48,074 bases of DNA from Candidatus Methanovorans sp. (GTDB taxonomy: Archaea > Halobacteriota > Methanosarcinia > Methanosarcinales > Methanosarcinaceae), in NCBI GenBank assembly GCA_020793565.1, contig DQIP01000230.1:1-48074 (forward strand), given 5' to 3'. The notes beneath the pieces are model-generated. The model saw only the letters and a list, made by a program, of their open reading frames with translations. It was not told where the DNA came from and searched no databases. The position numbers were made by a program, and so were the translations under genes. Below, piece after piece: positions 35,259 to 44,497 of the stretch. Position 1 is the stretch's first letter. The number at the start of each line of letters is the position of its first letter.

Positions 35259-35840
35259 CTATGATTTCCTACTGGACCGAACCATACAGAAAACTGCGAC
35301 TAAACCCACAAGAGCAAACACTGCCCCAAATCCTGGTGTGGATTTATGTGCACCTGTTGCAGCAGTAACTCCCCAGTCCGCATTTATCTTGTTAGCCTGT
35401 GTGTTAACAAGTAATTCATTGGAAATGCCTATGGTACTGTCTCCGGGTCCTACCACTTCAAAATCGATTTTAGCTAACTGTCCTGATCCACTTATTCCGG
35501 TAACACCTTCCAGATTGAAGATCACCCTGATCATACCGGTCTCTATTGAGTTCCACTGCACGGGTATTTCGGTCCCCTGAATGTCTCCATTCCCAACATC
35601 GACAACTTTCAGGACACTTGAATTAAAAGACAGGTCAAACTGTCCTGCGTCAAGGTTACTAATGTTATTTATTTCTACTGTAGCATAACAGGTAGTTCCT
35701 TCTACCCATTCGGGCGCGATTATACTGACTGCTGGCTGCTGCGCCTGGGCGGGAAGCACCGCAAATACCATAAGAGCCGCAGCAAAACAGATGCCGGTTA
35801 TGAAATTTCTTTTCCAGTTCACATGTTTATTTTTGTTCAT
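35259..35840 (-). CDS. cohesin-domain surface protein with PGF-CTERM anchor
   Basis: 193 residues. Signal peptide MNKNKHVNWKRNFITGICFAAALMVFAVLPAQA. A single cohesin domain spans about residues 36-160 (VSIIAPEWVEGTTCYATVEI, NISNLDAGQFDLSFNSSVLKV, then VIFNLEGVTGISGSGQLAKIDFEV). The C-terminus is STPGFGAVFALVGLVAVFCMV plus RSSRKS, a PGF-CTERM-type archaeosortase signal, so the protein should be lipid-anchored on the outer face of the membrane. Cohesins bind dockerins, and the next four genes encode dockerin proteins. It starts the operon that ends with cobN and the Gate-domain protein. Confidence 0.9.
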   Translation of the reverse strand: MNKNKHVNWKRNFITGICFAAALMVFAVLPAQAQQPAVSIIAPEWVEGTTCYATVEINNISNLDAGQFDLSFNSSVLKVVDVGNGDIQGTEIPVQWNSIETGMIRVIFNLEGVTGISGSGQLAKIDFEVVGPGDSTIGISNELLVNTQANKINADWGVTAATGAHKSTPGFGAVFALVGLVAVFCMVRSSRKS

Positions 35841-35987
35841 TCAATCACTTTTTATATCTTTCCATATAGTTCATATTTTTTATAGGTGTTTGCCAGATTT
35901 ACGGCACTTGAATTTCATCAAGGATTGCCAAAAAATAAGGGTGGAAGCATTCAAACTCCCGTTTGGCCAATTTAGTGTTGTTTGTAT

Positions 35988-37190
35988 TTATGCCATACTG
36001 CCTTCATACAACGTGAAGGTTACAGTCTCTAAACTACTGAAACCGTCAGCACTGCTGAATTCAATTGGTACTGTAGCAACAACCCTGCCTGTATCGGGAT
36101 CGAACCTGGCCCAGTTGACATATATGTACACATAAGCAGTCTTGATATCACCTGCATTAAAATCACCAACCGGATAAGTGTTGCTTATAAGGTATGCGTC
36201 CTGTGCATCAGAATTGCTTGCATGTTTGCTATTGAAAAGGGTCGAGGCGGTCACCCATGGTGTTTCCGTACCATCAACAGTGACTTTGCGAGCATGTTTT
36301 TCCTTGCCTTCTGCTGTGATGATCTTCCCAGTGAACATGAACACACCGTTATCACCGCTATAATAGCTTCCAAGATCTGTTTGGCGGTCTGGATATGTTA
36401 CAGTATCAAGATTTGATACATTGTAGATTCCGTTGTCGTTTTCTGCTGAGCCAAGATCGTAGTCTACAGGTACGGTGACAGTCATGAAATCACTGAGATT
36501 GAGAGTCGGTTTGCTACCATCGAATTTATAGGCATACCCTGCATCATCGAATGTTATAGCATCAGAGTTCGGAAGCAACTCTCCTACGAATTTCTTCCAT
36601 GAACTCGAAGTACTATCATAATACTGGAGTGCATAACCATTGCTGCGATCCAGATGTATACAGTATGGGCTGAAACCTAAATTTGGCATACTGCCACCGG
36701 CATAATAACTTTCTGTAACTTTCCTATTATCAAGGTCTACCTTAATTTTAACATCATGCAATTTGGCATTTGCTTTGAACTGAATTGGTATTTCGAGGAC
36801 AAAACGTTCATCTTCATATACCGTTGTATTTGAATCGTTATATGAAATACCTGTATAATACGGAGACGACGATGTATACCCTGTGTACGATATTAAACCC
36901 TTCTCGTCATACCCATCTTTTTTGTCATAGGTTGCACTTACATATGGAACATTCTGTGTTGTTTCTATCGTCACAACCATAGGTATAGTACTTGATTTCA
37001 AGACATCGAATTGCAAATCTGTGGAATTGCCTACCTGTTCCTGCGCACTTTCCTGAAACGTGTCGAACCAGAAATACAATCCAACACCGGCAGCCACAGC
37101 CACAGATAATACTAAAATGGTGGCAATGATCGGGCTTATGGCCTTTGTATTATTCCACAGTTTATTTTTTTCAATTTCAAACATTTTCAT
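35988..37190 (-). CDS. type IV pilin-like surface protein (archaeal class III signal peptide)
   Basis: About 400 residues from ATG 37190, or from ATG 37184, which has better spacing to GGAAAGG. The N-terminus MKMFEIEKNKLWNNTKAIS followed by PIIATILVLSVAVAAGVGLYFW is the archaeal pilin/archaellin-like prepilin segment cleaved by a PibD/FlaK-type peptidase. The long remainder is a beta-rich extracellular domain with many Tyr, Ser, Asp and Thr residues. It is much larger than ordinary pilins and may be a surface adhesin or pilus-tip component. It lies 147 bases upstream of the cohesin gene in the same direction and may share regulation with it. Confidence 0.8.
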   Translation of the reverse strand: MKMFEIEKNKLWNNTKAISPIIATILVLSVAVAAGVGLYFWFDTFQESAQEQVGNSTDLQFDVLKSSTIPMVVTIETTQNVPYVSATYDKKDGYDEKGLISYTGYTSSSPYYTGISYNDSNTTVYEDERFVLEIPIQFKANAKLHDVKIKVDLDNRKVTESYYAGGSMPNLGFSPYCIHLDRSNGYALQYYDSTSSSWKKFVGELLPNSDAITFDDAGYAYKFDGSKPTLNLSDFMTVTVPVDYDLGSAENDNGIYNVSNLDTVTYPDRQTDLGSYYSGDNGVFMFTGKIITAEGKEKHARKVTVDGTETPWVTASTLFNSKHASNSDAQDAYLISNTYPVGDFNAGDIKTAYVYIYVNWARFDPDTGRVVATVPIEFSSADGFSSLETVTFTLYEGSMA

Positions 37191-37273
37191 GCCTTTCCGT
37201 TGTTCTAAATTTATGATCACTAACGGTACATGGGTAATAATTGATACTATTTAAGGCCTATGATTTAAGTTAT

Positions 37274-37295
37274 TTTTACTATATTTTTAGTAAAA
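37274..37295. promoter_or_regulatory. inverted repeat upstream of the pilin gene
   Basis: TTTTACTA-TATTTT-TAGTAAAA is a perfect 8-base inverted repeat about 85 bases upstream of the pilin start, in the promoter-proximal region of the minus-strand gene. It could be a regulator site or a hairpin. The rest of the 319-base gap (37191-37509) holds one more hairpin and no gene. Confidence 0.4.
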
Positions 37296-37368
37296 GATGC
37301 TACGATTTCTAATCATCGTATCATTACGGATAAAAAAATGGGTAGTCGTAACTCGAATGAAATTACGA

Positions 37369-37391
37369 GAAAGCACCCGAAGGGTGCTTTC
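37369..37391. terminator. strong hairpin, probable terminator of the fae locus
   Basis: GAAAGCACCC-GAA-GGGTGCTTTC is a perfect 10-base stem with a 3-base loop, about 120 bases beyond the fae stop codon on the minus strand. T-rich flanks are modest, so termination is likely but not certain. Confidence 0.5.
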
Positions 37392-37509
37392 TTGTACAGA
37401 GTCCATATCCATAGATTTAAAAGTTGTTTGACAATTATGTGCAATTAACTATTTGTGGACCATTCCACCAATCGATAACATTTATGCATGGCTGAACCGT
37501 TACAATGAT

Positions 37510-38014
37510 CTATGCAAATGGGTGTGTGGCAGTATCCTTCCTTGAAAGGGCTTCCTCGACCCGAGGTTCCCCTTTTATGGCTCGTTCGATGGCACATTTC
37601 GTTGTTTCGTAATTATATTCATAGATCTTGGCTTTATCCTCTGCATCCCATTCGATGAACACTGAAACAATTATCAGCAAATCCTCTGCATCATTTTTGT
37701 TGATAAGACCTGCTTCCACCGAGTCCATGACCGTCTTTGCCACAGCAGCCTGTGCGGGCCCGAACATGAAATTGCCTGTTTGGCATTCTTAATAGTTACC
37801 TTGTTTACGATTAAGGTCGCAGGTTTTGGCTGAAGGTTTGGTTCAAGGACTGCGAGAAGAGGAGTTTGTCCCTGCCTGGGCATTGCCAGTGAGCTCATAA
37901 ATGCTGTTTCAACAGGGCCGCCTTTTGGACCTATCACAAGATCAATATATGCAACCTCGCCCCTTCGGCCACAAACGCTTCACCGATCATACTTTTAACA
38001 ATTGTTTTAGCCAT
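37510..38014 (-). pseudogene. fae: formaldehyde-activating enzyme homologue with two frameshifts
   Basis: Fae condenses formaldehyde with tetrahydromethanopterin. Three frames must be joined. The first, from ATG 38014, reads MAKTIVKSMIGEAFVAEGA. The second starts with AYIDLVIGPKGGPVETAFMS and ends with NKVTIKNAKQA. The third is MFGPAQAAVAKTVMDSVEAG to the stop at 37510. The breaks lie near 37957-37965 (a GGGGCGAGG stretch) and 37768-37772. The span is 505 bases, two short of 169 codons, consistent with two single-base deletions. Apart from the shifts the protein is well conserved, so decay is recent or the sequence is in error. Confidence 0.85.
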
Positions 38015-38218
38015 GTATGTTACCGACCACCTATTTGCATTGTGACATATCTTAAGTATTTGCTAATCACGCCCTGGAACAATATTATTCCGGATCTCAA
38101 TATGTCACGACATTTTTTGATGGATATATCACAAAAAACAACCTGCATACTCCAGTACTTATGTACAAATACCGATGAAAACAAAAAATTAAAGTATATG
38201 TTCTATTGAGATACGAAT

Positions 38219-40123
38219 GTGAAATATATGATATCTGAAAAGACGATCGATGAATCAGCGAAACCACTCATAGACAAAGCAAAAAAGGATAAAGTTGAAA
38301 TTGTCTGGGACCGCTTTGAAAAGCAGGGAAATAATTGCGACTTCGGTAAACTTGGTATTTGCTGTAAAATTTGCAATATGGGTCCTTGCAGGCTTACCCA
38401 TCCTTCTTTGCCCCTGCATCTTAGGGTAGGACCATATGCAACGAAAGCCATAAAAGGAGTCTGTGGGGCAAATTATGATACGATCGCAGCGAGAAACCTT
38501 TCAAGGGGGATTGCGGCAGGTGCTGCAGCACATTCAGATCACGGCCGGGATATAGCTCACACCTTGCTCCTTGCAGCAGAGAAAAAAACATCCGGATATG
38601 ATATCAATGATGAAAAAAAATTAATGACTCTTGCAGCAGAGTTTGAAATCGAGACTGCGGGTAAGGATAAGCATGAGATTGCAAAAGAGCTTGCACTTGC
38701 AATTCTTGACGAATTTGGGACAATAAAGAACAGGTTGCAGTTTATTAAGCGTGCACCCAGGGTAAGACAGGAGCTCTGGAATGATCTGGGAATTCTGCCA
38801 AGAGGAATCGACAGGGAGATCGTTGAGATGATGCATCGAACTCACATAGGGGTCGATAATGATTATACAAGCCTTATCCTTCAAGGACTCAGGACAGCAT
38901 TGTCAGATGGCTGGGGTGGCTCCATGGTTGCAACAGAACTTTCGGATGTTCTTTTTGGAACACCGAAACCGGTGATGTCTAAGGTGAATCTCGGAGTGCT
39001 TGATGAGAAAATGGTAAACATTGTGGTACATGGGCATGAACCGATCCTCTCCGAGATGCTTGCAGAAGCAGTAGAATATCCGGAACTTGTGGAACTTGCA
39101 AGGATAGAAGGAGCTGATGGTATCAATCTCTGTGGGATGTGCTGTACTGCGAATGAACTTTTGATGAGGCGGGGAATTCATGTTGCTGGAAATTTTCTTA
39201 ACCAGGAGCTGGCAATCGTAACAGGTGCAGTTGAGGCGATGGTTGTAGATGTGCAATGTATCATGCCGTCACTTGGAGAAGTTTCAAAGTGTTATCACAC
39301 ACTCCTGATCTCAACATCACCGAAGGCAAAATTCCCGAACGCTGAGCATATAGAGTTTGATGAGGCAAGAGGATTTGATATTGCAAAGGAAATCGTAAAA
39401 CTGGCTATTTTAAACTTTAAAAACCGCAATCCTAATAGATTATCTGTGCCATCAAATCCAGTCAATATGATGGCAGGATTCAGTGCTGAGGCAATTATTG
39501 CAGCACTCGGTGGAAGTTTAACACCATTGATTGATGCAATAAAGGAAGGGAAGATCATGGGAATCGTTGCTATGGTTGGCTGTAACAACCCCAAAATAGT
39601 GCAGGATAAGAACCATGTTGAGATGACAAAATCGCTGATCAAGAATAATGTTCTTGTGGTTGAAACAGGATGCAGTGCGATTGCATGTGCAAAAGCAGGG
39701 CTTTTACTTCCGGACGCGGTGGATATGGCAGGGGAAGGGTTAAGGTCTATCTGCAAACCACTTGGGATCCCACCTGTTCTTCACATGGGTTCATGTGTTG
39801 ATATAAGCCGGATACTTGTCGTTGCAGCTTCGATTGCAAATGAACTTGGCGTTGACATCTCTGATCTTCCGGCCGCAGCGGCAGCACCTGAATGGATGAG
39901 TGAGAAGGCTATTAGTATAGGGGCTTATGCAGTTGCATCCGGCGTATATACTGTTCTTGGGCTTCCTCCTGCGATTATAGGCAGTTCAAAAGTTGTGGAA
40001 CTTCTAACAGGAAGTGCAGAGAATTATGTTGGTGGTAAGTTTGCAGTTGAGAGCGATCCGATAAAGGCAGCCAAAATGATAATGGAAGTGATCAAGGATA
40101 AGCGTAAGGGTTTGGGGATATAG
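38219..40123 (+). CDS. cooS: anaerobic Ni-Fe carbon monoxide dehydrogenase, catalytic subunit
   Basis: 634 residues from GTG 38219, which has GAG 8 bases upstream; ATG 38228 is an alternative. It interconverts CO and CO2 at a Ni-Fe-S C-cluster. The N-terminal cysteines in CDFGKLGICCKICNMGPCRL, near residue 40, supply the D- and B-clusters. C-cluster ligand regions are seen in HVAGNF, VVDVQCIMPSL, MVGCNNPK, VETGCSAIACAKAG and LHMGSCVDISR. No acetyl-CoA synthase subunits, CooF ferredoxin or CooC lie next to it, so this is a monofunctional CODH as known from Methanosarcina. It stands alone between fae and grpE. Confidence 0.96.
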   Translation: MKYMISEKTIDESAKPLIDKAKKDKVEIVWDRFEKQGNNCDFGKLGICCKICNMGPCRLTHPSLPLHLRVGPYATKAIKGVCGANYDTIAARNLSRGIAAGAAAHSDHGRDIAHTLLLAAEKKTSGYDINDEKKLMTLAAEFEIETAGKDKHEIAKELALAILDEFGTIKNRLQFIKRAPRVRQELWNDLGILPRGIDREIVEMMHRTHIGVDNDYTSLILQGLRTALSDGWGGSMVATELSDVLFGTPKPVMSKVNLGVLDEKMVNIVVHGHEPILSEMLAEAVEYPELVELARIEGADGINLCGMCCTANELLMRRGIHVAGNFLNQELAIVTGAVEAMVVDVQCIMPSLGEVSKCYHTLLISTSPKAKFPNAEHIEFDEARGFDIAKEIVKLAILNFKNRNPNRLSVPSNPVNMMAGFSAEAIIAALGGSLTPLIDAIKEGKIMGIVAMVGCNNPKIVQDKNHVEMTKSLIKNNVLVVETGCSAIACAKAGLLLPDAVDMAGEGLRSICKPLGIPPVLHMGSCVDISRILVVAASIANELGVDISDLPAAAAAPEWMSEKAISIGAYAVASGVYTVLGLPPAIIGSSKVVELLTGSAENYVGGKFAVESDPIKAAKMIMEVIKDKRKGLGI

Positions 40124-40240
40124 TGGGAAAATCCCCCCTACCAGATACTGCATGTACCGAAATGCTTTTATAGAAGTACAAACAATCATTTGTTGCACTA
40201 GGACGTCAGCTTTACGCGTTCCAGACGGGGATATGAATAA

Positions 40241-40777
40241 ATGGACAAGGAAAATATTGAAGAGAATAACATGGTTCCTGAATCGGAAAATGAAGGAGAA
40301 TGTGAACAAGTTGAAGAGCTATCAAGCGACGATGAGATCGCAGAGCTTAAAGACAAACTACTGCGTTTTGGTGCCGAATTTGATAATTTCAGGAAACGGA
40401 GCAGTCGCGAAAAGGAAGAATTCCGCAAACATGCGACTGAGAACATCATGGTGCAGATGCTTGAAGTTTGTGACAATTTCGAACGCGCACTGGATTCTGC
40501 AAAAACGGCAGATAAAAACAATATTGGATCCGTAGTCGATGGTGTTGAAATGGTGCTCAAACAGTTCATCTCGATCCTCGAAAAAGAAGGGATTAAAAAG
40601 ATCGAATGCAAAGGTGAAGAATTTGATCCGCACCTGCACGAAGCAATGATGCACATTGAAACCACTGATTACCCTGATAATACTATCATCGATGTTCACA
40701 AACCCGGATACATGCTACATTCAAAAGTTATACGACCTGTAATGGTCACGGTTGCGAGAAAACCGGAAAACAATTAG
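40241..40777 (+). CDS. grpE: nucleotide exchange factor GrpE
   Basis: 178 residues. A charged, helical N-terminus (coiled coil, residues about 15-70) is followed by [31 protein letters not shown] and the C-terminal beta domain ([43 protein letters not shown]). GrpE releases ADP from DnaK. It is the first gene of grpE-dnaK-dnaJ, and its upstream region contains a TATA-like CTTTTATAG near 40163. The set was acquired by mesophilic archaea from bacteria. Confidence 0.96.
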   Translation: MDKENIEENNMVPESENEGECEQVEELSSDDEIAELKDKLLRFGAEFDNFRKRSSREKEEFRKHATENIMVQMLEVCDNFERALDSAKTADKNNIGSVVDGVEMVLKQFISILEKEGIKKIECKGEEFDPHLHEAMMHIETTDYPDNTIIDVHKPGYMLHSKVIRPVMVTVARKPENN

Positions 40778-40856
40778 AACAAGTCTGGAAAAGAGCAAAT
40801 CACGAATAACAACTAGCAAAATTATACTTACAAACAAACTAACAAGAGGTAATAAA

Positions 40857-42713
40857 ATGGCAAAGATACTTGGAATCGATCTTGGTACAACCAATTCATG
40901 CATGGCAGTAATCGAAGGTGGGGAGCCTACTATAATCCCAAATGCCGAAGGTGGAAGAACAACTCCATCAGTTGTTGGATTCTCAAAGAAAGGTGAGAAA
41001 CTTGTAGGACAGGTCGCTAAAAGACAGTTGATCGCAAATCCTGACAACACAGTAAGCTCTATCAAAAGACACATCGGAGAGCCAAACTACAAAGTAAATC
41101 TCAATGGCAAGGATCACACGCCCCAGGAAGTCTCATCAATGATCCTGAGAAAGATGAAAGAAGACGCAGAGGCGTATCTTGGCGAGACGATCACACAGGC
41201 TGTAATTACCGTGCCTGCATACTTTAATGATGCCCAGAGACAGGCTACAAAGGATGCCGGAACCATTGCCGGACTCGAAGTAATGAGGATCATCAACGAA
41301 CCGACAGCTGCATCACTTGCATACGGTCTTGACAAGAAAGAAGGCGACCAGAAGGTATTTGTCTACGATCTTGGAGGCGGTACTTTTGATGTCTCCTTAC
41401 TTGAACTTGGAGAGGGTGTATTTGAAGTACTCTCAACAAGCGGTGACACAAAACTTGGCGGGGATGACTTTGATGATCGTATCGTTGATCACCTGGTCGA
41501 AGAATTCAAAAAGGAAGAAGGTATCGACCTATCCACTGACAAAGCTGCACTCCAGCGCTTAAAGGACGCAGCAGAGAAAGCAAAGATCGAACTATCAGGT
41601 GTTCCTTCCACAAACGTGAACATGCCGTTCATCACTGCAGACGCGAACGGGCAGCCAAAACATATTGACGTTGATATCACAAGAGCACAGTTTGACAAGA
41701 TGACAGAAGACCTTGTAGATAAGACACTGGTTTCCATGAAACAGGCACTCAAGGACGCAAAACTCACGCCAGGTGATATCGACAAAGTGCTCCTGATCGG
41801 CGGTTCTACAAGGATCCCTGCAGTATTCAACACTGTAAAGAAGATCACGGGCCAGGATCCTTACAAGAACATCAACCCTGATGAGGCTGTGGCCCTTGGT
41901 GCTGCGATCCAGGCAGGTGTGCTTGCAGGAGATGTGAAAGACGTACTCCTGCTTGATGTGACTCCACTCTCCCTTGGAATTGAGACACTTGGTGGTGTTG
42001 CAACACCGCTCATTGAGCGTAACACAACAATCCCTACAAAGAAAAGCCAGGTATTCTCAACAGCAGCAGATAGCCAACCATCTGTAGAGATCCATATCTT
42101 GCAAGGTGAACGGGGAATTGCTTCTGCGAACAAGACACTTGGTCGGTTCATGCTTGATGGCATACCACCTGCACCTCGTGGAATCCCGCAGATAGAAGTC
42201 AAATTCGATATCGATTCCAACGGTATCCTGCATGTGAATGCAAAGGACCTTGGAACCGGAAAAGAACAGTCGATCTCTATCATGAAGCCGGGTGGATTGT
42301 CTGATGAAGAAATCGAGACTATGGTACAGGATGCTGAATTGCATGCCGAGGAAGATGCAAAGCGCAAGGAAGAGGTCGAAATACGGAACAGTGCAGAAGC
42401 ACTTGTGAATGCTTCCGATAAGATATTGAAAGAAGCTGATGATATCGCAACCGATGAACAGAGATCTGCAATTGAGGCAGCAACATCCGAACTCAAGGAA
42501 ACGCTTGAAGGTGAGGATATTGATGCAATCAAGGAAAAGACCGAAGTACTCCAGACTGCGATATATGAGGTCTCTGCTGCAATGTACCAGAAAGCCCAGG
42601 ATGAAGCATCTGCGGCTGCTGCGGAAAGTGACGAAGTTGCTCCTGAAGGAGAGGATGCATCCGCAGAGACAGTAGTTGACGCAGATTATGAAGTCGTCGA
42701 TGAAGATAAATAG
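40857..42713 (+). CDS. dnaK: molecular chaperone DnaK (Hsp70)
   Basis: 618 residues from ATG 40857, with AAGAGGT upstream; the open frame extends further upstream but the protein clearly begins [18 protein letters not shown]. ATPase landmarks include [29 protein letters not shown] and [13 protein letters not shown]. The substrate-binding domain ([17 protein letters not shown] onward) and an acidic C-terminal tail ending in [11 protein letters not shown] are complete. It folds and protects proteins with GrpE and DnaJ encoded on either side, 79 and 108 bases away. Confidence 0.98.
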   Translation: MAKILGIDLGTTNSCMAVIEGGEPTIIPNAEGGRTTPSVVGFSKKGEKLVGQVAKRQLIANPDNTVSSIKRHIGEPNYKVNLNGKDHTPQEVSSMILRKMKEDAEAYLGETITQAVITVPAYFNDAQRQATKDAGTIAGLEVMRIINEPTAASLAYGLDKKEGDQKVFVYDLGGGTFDVSLLELGEGVFEVLSTSGDTKLGGDDFDDRIVDHLVEEFKKEEGIDLSTDKAALQRLKDAAEKAKIELSGVPSTNVNMPFITADANGQPKHIDVDITRAQFDKMTEDLVDKTLVSMKQALKDAKLTPGDIDKVLLIGGSTRIPAVFNTVKKITGQDPYKNINPDEAVALGAAIQAGVLAGDVKDVLLLDVTPLSLGIETLGGVATPLIERNTTIPTKKSQVFSTAADSQPSVEIHILQGERGIASANKTLGRFMLDGIPPAPRGIPQIEVKFDIDSNGILHVNAKDLGTGKEQSISIMKPGGLSDEEIETMVQDAELHAEEDAKRKEEVEIRNSAEALVNASDKILKEADDIATDEQRSAIEAATSELKETLEGEDIDAIKEKTEVLQTAIYEVSAAMYQKAQDEASAAAAESDEVAPEGEDASAETVVDADYEVVDEDK

Positions 42714-42821
42714 GCAACTTACACAGGTCAAATAGGAACAACATAAAATAAAACGCAGGATGATGCAACTTAAAATGCATTGTCCTGTATATTCTTCTTA
42801 TAGGTATACAAGGAACTTTTC

Positions 42822-43976
42822 ATGTCGACCAAACGTGATTATTATGAAATACTCGGCGTCTCCAAAGATGTGCCAGAAGCGGAGCTTAAGAAAGTATACC
42901 GCAAACTTGCCATGAAATACCATCCTGACAGGAACAAAGAAGCTGATGCAGAAGAAAAGTTCAAGGAGATATCCGAAGCCTATGCAGTCTTATCGGATAC
43001 GGATAAAAGGTCGGAATATGACAGGTTCGGACATGCCGGTATAGACGGTCATTATTCCACAGAAGACATATTCAGGAATGCCGATTTCGGTGGCGGGGTG
43101 GGTGATATATTCGACATGTTCTTTGGAGGCGGTGGAGGTTTTAGAAGCGGTGGCGGAAGACACCGAAGACAGGGGCCAGTGCGAGGTTCGGACCTGCGAT
43201 ATGACCTTTCGATCACCTTAAAGGATGCAGCATTCGGAACCGAAACAAAGATCAATGTACCAAGGGCTGAGAACTGTGATACCTGCGGTGGCAGTGGTGC
43301 AAAGAAGGGAACAGACCCTAAGAATTGCCCTACATGTCAAGGAAGCGGACAAACAAATCGTGTGCAGAACACGCCGTTCGGGCGTTTTATGACAACTGCA
43401 ACCTGTAATGTCTGTCATGGAAAGGGGCAGATCATCGAATCCCCATGTCCTGCATGTAAAGGTTCAGGTAAGATCAAGAAGGTTCGCAAAATATCTGTGA
43501 AGATTCCTGCCGGTGCGGATAACGGTATGCGCCTAAAGGTGCGCGGCGAAGGAGAAGCAGGAAGTCCGGGTGCACCGCCAGGTGATCTTTATGTGGTGAT
43601 ACACGTTAAACCACACGACAAATTCGAACGTGTTGGGGATGATATTGTGTGCGAGATACCTATATCCTTCACCCAGGCCGCACTTGGGGCAAATGTTATG
43701 GTAAATACCCTTCATGGCAAGGTCAAGATGCATGTGCCAAAAGGGACACAGACAGGTTCAATATTCAGGTTGAAAGGTAAGGGGATATCGCATCTTCACG
43801 GACACGGACAGGGCGACCAGCACGTAAGGGTGTTCATCAAGACACCGACCAAATTAACAAGTGAGCAGAAACGCCTGCTTGAAGAATTCGATAAGATCAG
43901 TAGTGGCAACAGCACACGATCAAGCAAAAGCGGTAAGGGTATATTCGAGAAAGTGAAAGGTGCATTTGAGGTATAG
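42822..43976 (+). CDS. dnaJ: molecular chaperone DnaJ (Hsp40, type I)
   Basis: 384 residues. J domain with the HPD motif in MKYHPDRNK (about residues 30-38), a glycine-rich linker ([12 protein letters not shown]), and four CxxCxGxG zinc-finger repeats ([32 protein letters not shown]). The C-terminal substrate-binding domains end in [15 protein letters not shown]. It delivers substrates to DnaK and stimulates its ATPase. The architecture is complete and in the classical operon order. Confidence 0.98.
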   Translation: MSTKRDYYEILGVSKDVPEAELKKVYRKLAMKYHPDRNKEADAEEKFKEISEAYAVLSDTDKRSEYDRFGHAGIDGHYSTEDIFRNADFGGGVGDIFDMFFGGGGGFRSGGGRHRRQGPVRGSDLRYDLSITLKDAAFGTETKINVPRAENCDTCGGSGAKKGTDPKNCPTCQGSGQTNRVQNTPFGRFMTTATCNVCHGKGQIIESPCPACKGSGKIKKVRKISVKIPAGADNGMRLKVRGEGEAGSPGAPPGDLYVVIHVKPHDKFERVGDDIVCEIPISFTQAALGANVMVNTLHGKVKMHVPKGTQTGSIFRLKGKGISHLHGHGQGDQHVRVFIKTPTKLTSEQKRLLEEFDKISSGNSTRSSKSGKGIFEKVKGAFEV

Positions 43977-44004
43977 TTTTCCGTCAAATTCGATATTTTT
44001 TATT

Positions 44005-44200
44005 GTCTTCCGAATAAATGGATCGTGGCAAAATAATTCACTTTGGAAGACACTCACCTCCTGCGGAGTTGAGTATCTGCTACGTCTCGGGGTGTGCAGG
44101 CCGCAGAAAGGGCAGAGTTGCTTTGATTTTTAGTTTTTGCGTACTCTGCGCCTCCTGCATTTTTCCGAACTATTCCATAAAACAATAAAAAGTTTCCAAA
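44005..44200. repeat. CGCAGAG palindromic repeat element, copy B (degenerate)
   Basis: Shares with copy A (17704-17850) the left flank TTCCGAATAAATGGAT and right flank TTTTCCGAACTATTCCA followed by ATAATAAAAAGT or CAATAAAAAGT. The core has CCGCAGAAAGGGCAGAG and GTACTCTGCGCCTCCTGC but is longer and more diverged. It lies downstream of dnaJ. No gene is present. Confidence 0.65.
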
Positions 44201-44349
44201 TTCCAAATTATTATATTGTAGATATGGCGTTTGATGCCTGTTTTTATTCACATATTGTTTTTATTCGAATTGTTGTGTTTGTAGAGTAAAGTTTAAACAC
44301 TAATACTGATAATAGACGTATTCTGTAATATGGTGTATTTATTTTATAA

Positions 44350-44475
44350 TTTGTAAAATTGTGTACTCAGGGTAAATCATGGCATTAATAAGGATTTTCT
44401 TGTAGTATATATTTTATAGAATTATGTATTCCGGGTAAATCCGGGCATTAGCGAGGATTTTCTCGTTAATATCAT
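44350..44475 (-). repeat. 62-bp repeat family, reversed tandem pair upstream of trkA
   Basis: Two units with a period of 63 bases (GGGTAAATC at 44370 and 44433). Read on the minus strand they give CGAGAAAATCCTCGC, GGATTTACCCGGAATACATAATT and an AT tail, matching in order the elements at 47341-47465. The second unit ends about 22 bases before the trkA start, so it lies in the promoter or leader of trkA. Confidence 0.65.
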
Positions 44476-44497
44476 TTCATTGGTTCGAGGAAATATT

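Noticed and set aside
30137-35840. Cellulosome-like polysaccharide degradation cluster
   Set aside because: Cohesin and dockerin modules are present, but no glycoside hydrolase or carbohydrate-binding module accompanies them. The dockerins are fused to ligand-binding proteins.
37510-37937. Two separate small genes at the fae locus
   Set aside because: The frames are consecutive parts of one Fae protein, so they were merged as a frameshifted gene.
41861-42532. Serine-rich minus-strand frame opposite dnaK
   Set aside because: Antisense shadow of a well-conserved gene. Ser-rich composition is typical of such frames in this genome.
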